Assembly: GCF_009909195.1 (NCBI RefSeq)
Contig: NZ_JAAAMU010000009.1
Coordinates: forward strand, 124,001 to 188,000
DNA from: Paenibacillus sacheonensis
Lineage (GTDB): Bacteria; Bacillota; Bacilli; Paenibacillales; Paenibacillaceae
Length of the DNA: 64,000 bases
Direction of reading: 5' to 3'
Shown: piece after piece, positions 27,101 to 36,300 of the stretch
Position numbering within the stretch: position 1 is the first letter of the stretch
Layout: every line of letters starts with the position of its first letter
Position numbers and translations under genes: made by a program
The notes under the pieces: model-generated
Database searches by the model: none
The model's input: the letters and a program-made list of their open reading frames with translations, nothing else
What the model was told of the DNA's origin: nothing

Positions 27101-28582
27101 TTAGCGTTGAAGTCCGATGAGGTCTGCCATTTTTACAAAGTCAAACCCCTTCTGCTTAAGCTGTTCGATCGCTTTCGGCAGCGCCTCGATGGTATGGATG
27201 TCGTCCAGCATATGCAGCAGAATAACGCTGCCGCTCGTCGTTTGCTTCATAATGCCCTTGACGATATCGGCCGCGCTGTTCTTCGCGTCCCAATCCAGCG
27301 TCGTCACTTCGTACATCGCGATCACGGGATAGCCCGTCGCCGCGATCACCTTGCCTGTCCGATCGTCAATGACCCCTGTCGGCGGACGAAACAGCATCGT
27401 CGGTTTTTGCTGAATCGCTTCCGTGATTACTTGATGCGCCTTGACGATATCTTCCTGAAGCGCTTGGGGCGATAACGTCGTGACGACGGGATGGCTGTAC
27501 GAGTGGTTCGCCACGTCATGGCCGCCCTCCACCATCGCCCTCGCCAGATTGGGATTGCTTTCCGTCCCCTTCGCCCGCAGGAAAAAGGTCGCCTTCACGT
27601 TCTCCGCAGCCAGAATATCAAGGATCTTCGTGATGGTGCGGTCGCTCCCCCAGTCGTCGAAGGTGAGCGCGATCTGCTTCGTCTGCAACCCGTCCTTGCG
27701 ATAAACCAACTTATAGGCCGCGTTCTTGTAATCGGGATTTATCTTCGCCGCATTCCAGCCTGGAATGTCCTGCAGCGGCTTGCGCTCTCCTCCGTTTCGG
27801 ATGAGCTCCTGCAGCGGAATCAGCTTATAACCGATGTCCTTCGCCGCGGCGGCAATGAGCGGAATCGCGTCGACCACTTGCGGATTAACGTCCGTATCCA
27901 GGTTAATGATGCCGCCCCGCATCATGAAACGCTCGATGTAACTTCCGATCTCGGCCGCGCTCTGCATCTGCCTGTCCTTCGGATTGATATTGTAGCTGAC
28001 GACAGCCTCCATCCCCAGTTGCGCAGCCGCTAATCGAACGTCGTCCGAATAATCGCCCGATTTCGTCCGCAAGTATCGTGGCGTGACACCCGTCTGCTTC
28101 CGGATGACGTCGCTGCTTAGCTTGATCTCGTTGTAAATCTGATCGTAAGGCAGCTTGCTCATGTCCAGGCGATTTAGCGTGTTGTTCTCGACTTCATGCC
28201 CTCTAGCCGCTATCGCCTTCGCGATATCCGGCTCCTCGGCAACACGCATGCCCGGCAGAAAGAACGTAGCCTTGATGCCGTACGTATCCAATTGGTCCAG
28301 CAGCCGCTTCATCGTCTCGGCATCGCCCATGCCGTTGAATGTCAGGGACAACTCCTTGCGTGCCGTGTAGACGAAGGTGAGCGCCCTGCTCATGGCGCCG
28401 TCGTAGCGTACGACCTTCGCCGGCGCTTTCGTCCCGCTATCCTCCGCGGCGGGCTGGCTGCCGCCGAATATTCCGCAGCTCGCGAGCATGCCTGCGGTCA
28501 GCACCGCGATGCCGCTTGCCGCAACCCGTTTGCCGACTGCCTGGACACGGCTCGACTTCCATCCGGTTTTCCTTAGACGCAA
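27101..28582 (-). CDS. Lipoprotein with tandem NodB domains, paralogue (first gene of polysaccharide operon)
   Basis: 493 residues. TTG start at 28582, chosen because AGGAG sits eight bases upstream. Lipobox LASC with Cys36. The layout matches its neighbour: degenerate first domain (TFNG 81-84, GHEVENNTLN) and intact second domain (TFDDWG 307-312, HSYSH 360-364, FRPPTG 398-403). Long identical stretches are shared with the downstream paralogue (YGIKATFFLPGMRVAEEPDI, HDVANH, KPTMLFRPPTG). Both copies keep the degenerate N-domain, so that domain probably has a non-catalytic role such as glycan binding. 41 bp precede the next gene. Confidence 0.9.
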   Translation of the reverse strand: MRLRKTGWKSSRVQAVGKRVAASGIAVLTAGMLASCGIFGGSQPAAEDSGTKAPAKVVRYDGAMSRALTFVYTARKELSLTFNGMGDAETMKRLLDQLDTYGIKATFFLPGMRVAEEPDIAKAIAARGHEVENNTLNRLDMSKLPYDQIYNEIKLSSDVIRKQTGVTPRYLRTKSGDYSDDVRLAAAQLGMEAVVSYNINPKDRQMQSAAEIGSYIERFMMRGGIINLDTDVNPQVVDAIPLIAAAAKDIGYKLIPLQELIRNGGERKPLQDIPGWNAAKINPDYKNAAYKLVYRKDGLQTKQIALTFDDWGSDRTITKILDILAAENVKATFFLRAKGTESNPNLARAMVEGGHDVANHSYSHPVVTTLSPQALQEDIVKAHQVITEAIQQKPTMLFRPPTGVIDDRTGKVIAATGYPVIAMYEVTTLDWDAKNSAADIVKGIMKQTTSGSVILLHMLDDIHTIEALPKAIEQLKQKGFDFVKMADLIGLQR

Positions 28583-28794
28583 TGACCAATCTCCTCTGCT
28601 CTAAATTAATAAGCCTTCTCAGGGCGGACTTCCTATTCGTCCATTCTGTCCGTTCTCGCATTCTAAATTAAGCTATCTACCATTACCCACATTGCGACTA
28701 TATGTGGCAATGAAATCCGCCAAATCGGTTTCAACGTTCAAATTCGGTTCCGCATATCTAGCAAAGGGGTTATCTCCGAAAAATATGTCGGAAA

Positions 28795-28822
28795 TATGTA
28801 AATAAAAGTTAATAATTCGACA
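28795..28822 (-). promoter_or_regulatory. Spo0A-type box and candidate promoter of the polysaccharide operon
   Basis: TGTCGAA (28816-28822, minus strand) inside TTTTGTCGAATTAT is a full match to the Spo0A 0A box. It overlaps a weak promoter candidate TTGTCG-N17-TACATA reading toward the operon, about 215-235 bp from the first start codon. The leader 28583-28790 shows no gene, and I saw no c-di-GMP riboswitch consensus in it. Confidence 0.5.
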
Positions 28823-28963
28823 AAACAAGAGCGCGAAGAACCGGTGAATCCACGTCATTCAGTAGATTCACGCTTCTTTACACAAGCCAAATTACCTATA
28901 TTCTGCAGGAAAAAACTTGCCGCCTTTATATGGACGCAGAAACTTTGAAAGAGGTGCGGTTTT

Positions 28964-28970
28964 TGTCGAA
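28964..28970 (+). promoter_or_regulatory. Second Spo0A-type box
   Basis: TGTCGAA embedded in TTTTTGTCGAAAAAAATT, an almost ideal 0A box with AT-rich flanks, 380 bp upstream of the first operon gene and in opposite orientation to the box at 28816. Confidence 0.5.
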
Positions 28971-28995
28971 AAAAATTAAAGCGATGTAAAGAAAG

Positions 28996-29029
28996 GGCGC
29001 GGCCAGCTGATGGATCAGCTGGCCGCGCC
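28996..29029 (-). terminator. Strong hairpin terminator after the HAD gene
   Basis: A perfect 15-bp GC-rich stem (28996-29010 with 29015-29029) and TCCA loop, followed on the minus strand by CTTTCTTTA. Confidence 0.75.
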
Positions 29030-29083
29030 TCTATGTTTGCCAAATCGTCACCCAATATGGACCCTGTCAAGGTCATGCCGGTA

Positions 29084-29818
29084 TCAGTGCAAGAACAGAT
29101 TCCTCAGCTCCGCGAAGCTTTCCACCACGTAAGCCGGCTCATGCTCGCTCTCCCGCTCCGCCCCTCGGTGATTGAACCAAATGACGGTCCATCCGGCTTC
29201 GGCGGCGCCGATGACATCGTTGCGCCACGAATCGCCGACATAGACGCTGTTCGCCGGTTCGGTATCCGTCAGCTCGTTCGCGTATTGGAATACGCGCCGG
29301 TCCGGCTTGTCCCAGCCCAGCGCGCCGGAGATCAACTGCCGTTCGCGCGGGATCAGCTCATCCAACTGCATCGCTTCGATCTTGCTTCGCTGGTGCGCCG
29401 GCGCGCCGTTCGTGATCAGACCGACGATCCACCCTTGGCGGACCAGCTCTTCCAAGAGAGCTCTGGCGCCCTCGAACAGGGTAATGTCGTATTGGCACCC
29501 GATATAAGCCGCCTGCATGGCCTCCGCCTCGGCATCCGATAGCGCGAAGCCGAATTCGGCCAGCGTCAGCCGGAATCGGCGCACCCGCATCGCTTCCGTC
29601 GCGGCGCCCTCCTCCATGGCTCCCGCACCGCCGAGCGCAAGCGACAGCATGTCGCTGTGGTAGCGCAGACGGTGATATGCTTTCTCGAACGGAAAACCTT
29701 CCAGCGAGCCCAGCGGCCCCGCCACCTGCTCGACCGCCTTGCGGAACGGAATCAAATGATCATACAACGTATCGTCCACGTCGAAAAATATCGCTTGTCG
29801 TTTATCGGCTTGTCTCAT
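29084..29818 (-). CDS. HAD-superfamily hydrolase (YjjG-like, subfamily IA)
   Basis: 244 residues. HAD motif I FFDVDDTLYDH (11-21), motif II GLITNG, a motif III lysine in GWDKPDRRVF, and motif IV YVGDSWRNDVIGA. A helical cap (~25-95) places it in subfamily I, similar to nucleotidase/phosphatase YjjG. Substrate unknown. AGGAGA lies nine bases before the ATG. Monocistronic. Confidence 0.9.
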   Translation of the reverse strand: MRQADKRQAIFFDVDDTLYDHLIPFRKAVEQVAGPLGSLEGFPFEKAYHRLRYHSDMLSLALGGAGAMEEGAATEAMRVRRFRLTLAEFGFALSDAEAEAMQAAYIGCQYDITLFEGARALLEELVRQGWIVGLITNGAPAHQRSKIEAMQLDELIPRERQLISGALGWDKPDRRVFQYANELTDTEPANSVYVGDSWRNDVIGAAEAGWTVIWFNHRGAERESEHEPAYVVESFAELRNLFLH

Positions 29819-29964
29819 TGCAATCGGTTCTCCTGCGTATGGTTATCGTGATCGACGGACCTCGGCCCGTCTCCCCAACACTATACGCCATCATGGCCGC
29901 TTCAACAACGTCTGCCTCATTCAATCAGCGGCCGTTTCCTTGAAATGACGTGTCTTCTCCCGAC

Positions 29965-30318
29965 CTACAGACGTCCGATCGCGATGAATAAAGCTAGCGC
30001 CAAGAACACGATATTCACGCCGATATCCGTATACTCTTTGCGCTTCACATGGAATAGGGCACCCAAGAGAACAATGGCAGCCAATCCGATGGCGGCGATC
30101 GGCGTCAGCGCCGGTGCGAGATTCGCCGCTTCAGGCACGATCAATCCAACCGCTCCGACCAGCTCCGCGAGGCCAATGAAGACTACCAACCCTCTAGGAA
30201 CGTCTTTCGCCCAAGGCCAGGACGCCGCTGCTTTCTCATGCCGAAACGCCTTCATCCACCCCGAGAAAACAAACCCTGCGCATGCGATTCCCTGCACGAT
30301 CCATAACGCGATATTCAT
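29965..30318 (-). CDS. DoxX-family membrane protein
   Basis: 117 residues with four hydrophobic segments (ALWIVQGIACAGFVFSGWMKAF, GLVVFIGLAELVGAVGLIV, IAAIGLAAIVLLGALFHV and VNIVFLALALFIAIG), the DoxX-like pattern. GGGGAG precedes the ATG. It is divergent from an HxlR regulator gene, a common pairing in Firmicutes, so expression is probably controlled by that regulator. Confidence 0.85.
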   Translation of the reverse strand: MNIALWIVQGIACAGFVFSGWMKAFRHEKAAASWPWAKDVPRGLVVFIGLAELVGAVGLIVPEAANLAPALTPIAAIGLAAIVLLGALFHVKRKEYTDIGVNIVFLALALFIAIGRL

Positions 30319-30402
30319 CGTCCGCCCGCTCCCCTGTTTGTGCTTCTCCTTATCTAGGCCTATACTATTTCGCGGGAGCCTTATTGGGAAGTAGGCACTT
30401 TA

Positions 30403-30430
30403 ATCATACCTAGTATACGGAACGATACCT
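30403..30430. promoter_or_regulatory. Candidate HxlR operator between doxX-like and hxlR-like genes
   Basis: The stretch ATACCTAGTAT (palindromic ATAC-CTA-GTAT) runs into GTATACGGAACGATAC (GTAT/ATAC arms). It lies 30-55 bp upstream of the HxlR start, in the divergent promoter region. Confidence 0.35.
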
Positions 30431-30458
30431 TAGACGAATAAAGGAGCGCGCATCGTCC

Positions 30459-30830
30459 ATGACGGCATATTGCAAATTCGAAACGGCATTAGACATCCTC
30501 GTCGGGAAATGGAAGCCCGTAATCCTGCTTCGCCTGTTCGCGAACGGCACGATGCGATTCAGCGAGCTGCAGAAGGCCATCCCGGACATCACCAAAAAGA
30601 TGCTCACGCAGCAATTGAGAGAATTGGAATATCACGATATCATCCATCGCGAGGTTTATCCTCAAGTTCCGCCCAAAGTCGAATACTCCATCTCGGCTTA
30701 CGGCCAGCGAATGGCCTCCGTGCTGCAGGCGATGAACGACTGGGGCGTGGAACATATCGCGCATTTGGAGGAGCTGTATGGGAAGGATGCGTCGATAACG
30801 CCTGAAGAATCGGAGGAGTACAAGTTATGA
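30459..30830 (+). CDS. HxlR-family winged-helix regulator
   Basis: 123 residues. The family opening (C-x5-ALDILVGKWKPVILLRLF), recognition region MRFSELQKAIPDITKKMLTQQLRELE and wing HREVYPQVPPKVEYSISAYG are textbook HxlR. Cys5 near the N-terminus is the position used for thiol sensing in YodB/HypR relatives. AAAGGAG lies 12 bases upstream. Its stop overlaps the start of the next gene (ATGA), so the downstream acetyltransferase is co-translated. Confidence 0.93.
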   Translation: MTAYCKFETALDILVGKWKPVILLRLFANGTMRFSELQKAIPDITKKMLTQQLRELEYHDIIHREVYPQVPPKVEYSISAYGQRMASVLQAMNDWGVEHIAHLEELYGKDASITPEESEEYKL

Positions 30831-31309
30831 TAATCCGAGAAATACAGCCCCGGGACGACGCTGCCGTCGAACGCATCATTCGAAGCTGCCTGATCGAATT
30901 CGGGGCTAATCGGGCCGGACTGGCTTGGGAAGATGAGAGCTTGAGCCATCTATCCGCCTTCTATGCAACAGAGGAATGCAATTACTGGGTCGTCGAGGAG
31001 GAGGGAGCGGTTGTCGGCGGTTGCGGGATCGCGCCGTTTGCCGAATCCGGCGAGATCTGCGAGCTGCAGAAAATGTATTTGCTGCCGCACGCAAGAGGGA
31101 CGGGAGCCGCTGCGCAATTATTAGCCGTCGCCTTGGCGTTCGCCGGCCGGCATTATCGGCACTGTTACCTGGAGACGCTGACCGCGATGGCGGCGGCCAA
31201 TCGCTTCTACGTTAAGCACGGCTTCGTCCAGCTGGAGGCGCCGCTCGCCGGATCGGAGCATTTCGCGTGCGACGCCTGGTATATGAAGGACTTGGCGGAG
31301 CGCGGATAG
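30827..31309 (+). CDS. GNAT-family N-acetyltransferase
   Basis: 160 residues. Landmarks: CELQKMYLLPHARGTGAAAQLLAVAL (acetyl-CoA loop) and YLETLTAMAAANRFYVKHGFVQLE. Overlaps the HxlR stop by 4 bp and is therefore translationally coupled to it. Likely a small-molecule acetyltransferase; substrate unknown. Confidence 0.88.
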   Translation: MIIREIQPRDDAAVERIIRSCLIEFGANRAGLAWEDESLSHLSAFYATEECNYWVVEEEGAVVGGCGIAPFAESGEICELQKMYLLPHARGTGAAAQLLAVALAFAGRHYRHCYLETLTAMAAANRFYVKHGFVQLEAPLAGSEHFACDAWYMKDLAERG

Positions 31310-31315
31310 CGCTAA

Positions 31316-31660
31316 TGCCAGTTCGTAAAACTAAGCACCCGAGCCACGATGAGCACATCCATTTCCGGCTTATGCGAGGCCTCGATGGCCGCGTCCACCG
31401 CGTCTTCCTTGCTCGCCCGCGTCGTGTCATGGCGGCCTTAGCCGCCGGTTAGGCTGAGCTTGCCCAACTTCGCCTTATTTTTGGGATAGGAGACGGGCCG
31501 GTTGCTGTAGATGCAGTATTTCGATGCTTCCGGCCTGCGGAAATCCGCCGCGATTCGGGAGGCTTCGGTCGGCTCGCGTTCCATGATGATTCCGTTCCGG
31601 CGACAATTCCAGCGGATGCCGCGAGGCGTCGACAGGGTAATGGTACTTCACGTTCTCCAT
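31316..31660 (-). pseudogene. Degenerate small gene, unknown family
   Basis: An ATG at 31660 has a strong GGAGGAGG site and begins MENVKYHYPVDAS. Within about 15 codons a plausible continuation lies one frame over (WNCRRNGIIMEREPTEASRI, then YCIYSNRPVSYPKN and LGKLSLTGG), ends at a TAA, and continues in the same frame (ASKEDAVDAAIEAS, VARVLSFTNWH) to a TAG at 31316. A frameshift plus an in-frame stop suggest a decayed gene. I cannot name the family. It fills the otherwise gene-free stretch 31310-31714. Confidence 0.35.
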
Positions 31661-31714
31661 GTTAGCCTCCTCCGGTTTCCTGCAGGCCGTGCCTAGTCAT
31701 CTCGCGTTCTTTCA

Positions 31715-32134
31715 TCAGCTTTCAACAACAGCAGCTGCCGCAGCAATAGGAACCATCTCGACCAAACCGACCATATGCCCATCCGGATCGAATACGTCGA
31801 ACAGCACATGATGATTCCATTCCGAATCCCAGGTTTCGATGTCGCTTACACGACAGCCTCGCGCTTGCAGTTCAGCATGAAGTGCCCGGACATCCGCGCA
31901 TTTGATATTGAAGCTCGGGAAGGCCATCACGGGGATCGGCTCCTTCAATTCCGCCAAGCTCAGCAAAGCCGCATCCTCGGGATGCGGTTGGAAGAAGAGC
32001 GTGGCACCCCGGCTGTCTCCGCCCCAATCCTCGATTCCCCGGCATACAAGGCCCAGCGCCTCCGTATAGAACGCAATGGACCGTTCCAGATTGTTAACGG
32101 GAATAAAGAGACTCCCGATTTGTTTCGTCTTCAT
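31715..32134 (-). CDS. VOC-family (glyoxalase-like) protein
   Basis: 139 residues. The vicinal-oxygen-chelate pattern is clear: FIPVNNLERSIAFYTEALGLV at the start of the first module and FDVFDPDGHMVGLVE at the end of the second. GGGAG lies upstream of the ATG. Single-copy VOC proteins of this size include dioxygenase-like and antibiotic-resistance-like enzymes; the reaction cannot be assigned. Confidence 0.88.
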   Translation of the reverse strand: MKTKQIGSLFIPVNNLERSIAFYTEALGLVCRGIEDWGGDSRGATLFFQPHPEDAALLSLAELKEPIPVMAFPSFNIKCADVRALHAELQARGCRVSDIETWDSEWNHHVLFDVFDPDGHMVGLVEMVPIAAAAAVVES

Positions 32135-32335
32135 CAGCTGTCAGCTCCCTTTTCCAATTCCTTCACCATGCATGCCTCCATTTCCATGTCAGTTTATAAA
32201 CGAATCCGACAGCGATAACCATACAGCGTCTCCAAAAAATCAGCGCCGCTTATTTGCCCAGAAACCCGCGTCCCTCCATTCAGAGTACGTCTCGATCCTC
32301 GAACGCCAGCAAATATCTCCGTCTCCTACAGCAAA

Positions 32336-32365
32336 GCCAGAACCCCCCGAACCGGGAATTCTGGC
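32336..32365 (-). terminator. Hairpin terminator after the epimerase-like gene
   Basis: GCCAGAA/TTCTGGC (32336-32342, 32359-32365) extended by CCC/GGG. The following T run is weak. Confidence 0.55.
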
Positions 32366-32375
32366 CTTCGTTTGA

Positions 32376-33257
32376 TTATTTAGAGGATGCGGGCATTCGC
32401 TTGCGGGCTTCCGAACCCGCTTCCGCCGCCAGCTTCCGCTCGATTTCCTTGATACGCGCTATCGCCTGCTCCGTATAGGCATCGAAAAATGCCTGCCCGC
32501 CTCCGCGCTTCATGACGCCGAACGGATCCGCCGCCGCCGGCAGCAGCTCGAAGGTCAGGTAACCCTCGTAGCCGATGTCCCGCAAGGCGCGCAGAATCGG
32601 CTCGAAATCCGTATGTCCCTCGCCCGGTGCCGCACGGTTGCTGTCCGCCAAGTGGATGTGGATAAGCGCATCCCCGTTCTGCCGGATCGCCCCCGCGATG
32701 TCGTGCTCGTCGATGTTCATATGGAACGTGTCGCCCATGATGCCGACGTTCGCAAGCCCCACCTCGCGGCGCATCGCCTCGGCTTGGTCCAGCCGGTTCA
32801 GCATGTACGACTCGAACCGGTTCCATGCCTCGATGCACAGATTAACGCCGAGCGAGGCCGCGTATTCGCCGCCTTCGCGGATGCCCTCGACCGCCCATTT
32901 CCACTCGTCCTCGCGGCTGCCGATCTCCCGGATCCGCATATTCGCGACAGGCGCGGCAATGATCGTCGGCGCGCCGATCCCGGCAGCCATGTCCGCGACT
33001 TCCTTCACATACGCGACAGCCCTGGCCCGCACGGATGCATCCGGATGACCCAAATCCCGCTCCGCATTAAAAATCGAGCAGATCGACGATACCTTCAACC
33101 CCGTATCCGCGGCAATCGCCCGTACTTGGCCGAAATCATAGTCGCTCGGCTCGCCGACGAGCTCGATCGCGTCATAGCCGAAGCGCGCCAGACGCTCCGC
33201 GCTGGCCTGCAAAGCTTCCCCATAATAAACGAGCGCATTATAGCTGTACTTGAACAT
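32376..33257 (-). CDS. Sugar phosphate isomerase/epimerase, TIM barrel (AP endonuclease 2 family)
   Basis: 293 residues. Metal-binding residues expected for the ketose-3-epimerase/isomerase barrel are visible: Glu in CIEAWNRFE, Asp/His in GIMGDTFHMN, His in IHIHLADSNRAAPGEGHTDF, and Glu in YLTFELLP. This pattern matches tagatose/psicose 3-epimerases and related enzymes that use divalent metal in the cytoplasm. GAGAGGAAG lies before the ATG. No sugar kinase or transporter is adjacent, so the substrate is open. Confidence 0.88.
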   Translation of the reverse strand: MFKYSYNALVYYGEALQASAERLARFGYDAIELVGEPSDYDFGQVRAIAADTGLKVSSICSIFNAERDLGHPDASVRARAVAYVKEVADMAAGIGAPTIIAAPVANMRIREIGSREDEWKWAVEGIREGGEYAASLGVNLCIEAWNRFESYMLNRLDQAEAMRREVGLANVGIMGDTFHMNIDEHDIAGAIRQNGDALIHIHLADSNRAAPGEGHTDFEPILRALRDIGYEGYLTFELLPAAADPFGVMKRGGGQAFFDAYTEQAIARIKEIERKLAAEAGSEARKRMPASSK

Positions 33258-33385
33258 GCTGTTGCTCTTCCTCTCTTATAACCGCCCGATTGCAGCTGTT
33301 TTCGTTGGCCGATCCGTCTCGCCTTCCATGCCAGTCATGCCTTTCTTACCTGTCATTCATATCCTTCTCAACTGCCATGATTTCC

Positions 33386-36300
33386 TTAGCCGATCATGCC
33401 CTTCAGCCGGTTTCCCATGACCTGCAGCATGCTGCGGAGCACGTCCATGTTCTGAAAGCAGAGCGAGAAGACTTGGTCGCGGTGCAATTGCAGCAGCACC
33501 GTATGCTCCGTCGCCGTGCAGTCCGCCGACCGCGGGCCGCTGTCGATAATCGCCATCTCGCCGAAGCAGTCGCCTTCGCCCAAGCTGGCGAGCGTCTCGC
33601 CGCCGCGGTGCACGCGGACGGTGCCTTCGATGATGCCGTACAGCATGTCGCCGTAATCGCCGACCTTGCAGACCGCCTCGCCCGGGGCGTACTCCACCTC
33701 GTCGACCATCTGTGCCAGCCGCACGATATCCTCATGGGACAAATGCGCGAACAGGTCGATTTTCTGCAAAATCAAGACGCGCCGCAGCAGCGAGTCCGCG
33801 CCGTCGCCGTCGCTCGTCGAAGCCGCAGCCGCTTCCTGAGCGGCTGCGGCGATCTCCTTTGCCGCGGCTGCTGCATCAGCTTGCGACGCGTCTTCGGCTC
33901 CTTCGCCGGCGCTGCCAAGGGCAGCCGCGTTCTCCGGCTTCTTCTGGCCGGCAATCGCCGTGCGCAGCCTGCGGGAGAGCAGCTTCATCATCTCGATCGC
34001 GATGACCGACCGGTCGAACATCACCTCGTAGAAATCTTCCGCGTCCAGCCGCCAGAGCGAGCTGTCCGCTTCGGCGACGGCGTCCGCCGAACGCACCCGG
34101 CGAATAAGCACGCCGGACTGGCCGAAGGACTCGCCGACGCCGCGTTCGCTCAGCTTCTCGCCGCGCCGGTAGATGCCGATGCGCCCGCCGCGGATCAAGT
34201 ACAGCGAGTTCCCGTCATCCTCGGCACGGAATACGGTCTCGCCGCGCTTTGCCTCCACCGGCGTCAGCTTCTCCGCAAGCGCCGACAGCTCCCGGCTCGT
34301 AAGCCCCTGGAAGAGCGAGAAACCGCGCAGCATCCGGATGCGTGCCATATGGTCCTTCAACGAATCCGACCCCTCCGGATTCATGGCGAAGCCGATCACC
34401 TGCCGGAGCCACTCATCGCCCTGCGCCGCAAGCCATGCCAGCTGTTCCGCCAGCTGCGCTTCCGTGCGGGAGGCGACCGCCGCCGCGCCGGACGATGTCA
34501 TGATCCGGGCAAGCTCCATCCGGATCGGGCCGTGCGTCAGCTGGTCCATGACCTCCATCGCGTTCGCCTGCTGGCGCGCGTCGCCTTCCGACCAGTTCGC
34601 GTACACCGCCTGAATCGTCGCGGCATCGTAGACCAGCGCGAGCAGCTGGAAGATGCGCCAGACCGTGCGTTCCTGCACCTGACCCGCAACCTCCGCGGCA
34701 TCATGATACGCTTCCGCCATCCCCAGCCCGCTCATTCGTTCCGACAGCTGCCAGTACAGCTCCATCTCGGCCGCGGCGAGCCTTTCAATGACGGCGACCT
34801 GCTTATCGGCTGGAGGCCCCGCGCTGCGCTGCATGCGAATCAACGCTTCAAGCAGCTTGTTCCGAAGCTCGAAATCGGACTTCGCATACCGCGACAGCAG
34901 CATATCGAAGGCAGCCGGCGTCGCCAGCCGCTCGAATACTTTGGGCAGATGCATGACCGGATGATCCCCGTCGAAATACGGCTCCAGCAGCGGCACGATC
35001 GTCTTCTCGTCGTACGCGGCCAAGGCATCGATCGCATTCTTCCGCGTATCCCCGTGCTGAAGCAGCGGTACGATGTACGGCACAAGCTCGCGCACCTGCA
35101 GCGCCTCGGCGGACCGCAGCGCAAGACGGAGGACCCGAGGCGATGCATCCTGAAGCAGCGGAATAAGCGGCTTATAGAACGCCTTGATGCCGATGCGGCC
35201 GAACAGCCCTGCGACGGCGCTCCGCTCTTCCTCGTCCGTGCTCTCGAGCAGCGGCTTCAAGGCACCGACGGCAAGGAACATGCCTTCAATGCCGTAATAT
35301 TTGATCAAGCCTGCGATGGCGCAGGACTTGAGCTCGAGATCCGAATCTTCCAAGTAGCCCGTGATCTCGTCCAGATATTCTTCTCTTGCATACGCGGTAA
35401 GCGCCAGCAGCGCCTGCGGCCTGGCCTGGCCATGGGAATCGCGCGCAAGCGCGGACAGCTCGGGCTCCAAGCCCGCAGGCTTCGCGCGTTCCACATGCTG
35501 CAGAATCTTGACGACGACTTCGCGAGCCGGGTGCCGAAGCAGATGCGGCAGGTGAGGCGCCAGATCGAAGCCTTCCATGTCGCGGAGAATCCGCAGCGAA
35601 TACAGCACCTGCTGCTTGTCCGGGCTCCGCAGGGCGGCTTCGAGCAGCCCGCGGCTTGCGGGATCCATGAAATCAAGCTCCGATCCGTCCAGCTTCGCGC
35701 CGTCCGTCTGCAGGGTAGCTAGCAGCGTTTTCAGATACGCGCCCTTGACCTTGATGGCCGCGGCCACGCAGAGGACCAGCAGCGCCAGGATGAGATAGCT
35801 GAACTGCTGCGCGGACAGCACCGGGGACAAGGCGATCAAGCTGATGGCCGCGACCCCCTTCGCGCCGTTGCGGACGATGCCGTCGAGAAAGCTCTTCGCC
35901 CGGTTGCGCCATTTGGGCGGAATCGGGAACATGATCAGCTGGTTGACGGACGCGTTGATCGTATCGCCGACGACCTTGTCGCTGCCTTTCACCAGGACGG
36001 CCGTAGCGAGCATCGGCACGAGCAGTACGCCAAGGCTTCCTGCGAACAGGACGACGGGGAACACGAGAATCGCCGCCATCACCCCGAAGCGAGTCAGCAG
36101 CCTCCCTGCGATGAACACCTGCACGAAGAGCGCGAGCAAGCCGGCCCAGCCGTAGAAGCTGCCCATGAAGCCGGCCAGGGCTTCGTTTTGCAATTCGCCT
36201 CTTAAGATGACTTTGAACTGATAGTCGACGAACGTAAGCGCAAGAATGAGCGCTGCCGACATGATCGCCACATATTTCAAATGCGGCACCGAAGCGAAGA

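Noticed and set aside
28673-28858. 61-codon minus-strand frame in the operon leader
   Set aside because: No ribosome binding site and no recognisable domain.
28583-28990. c-di-GMP riboswitch ahead of the polysaccharide operon
   Set aside because: Leader searched by eye for GEMM-type conserved stretches; none found.
33290-35722. 810-codon plus-strand frame opposite the transporter-HEAT gene
   Set aside because: Antisense shadow with Arg/Gln/His-rich nonsense sequence and no domain.
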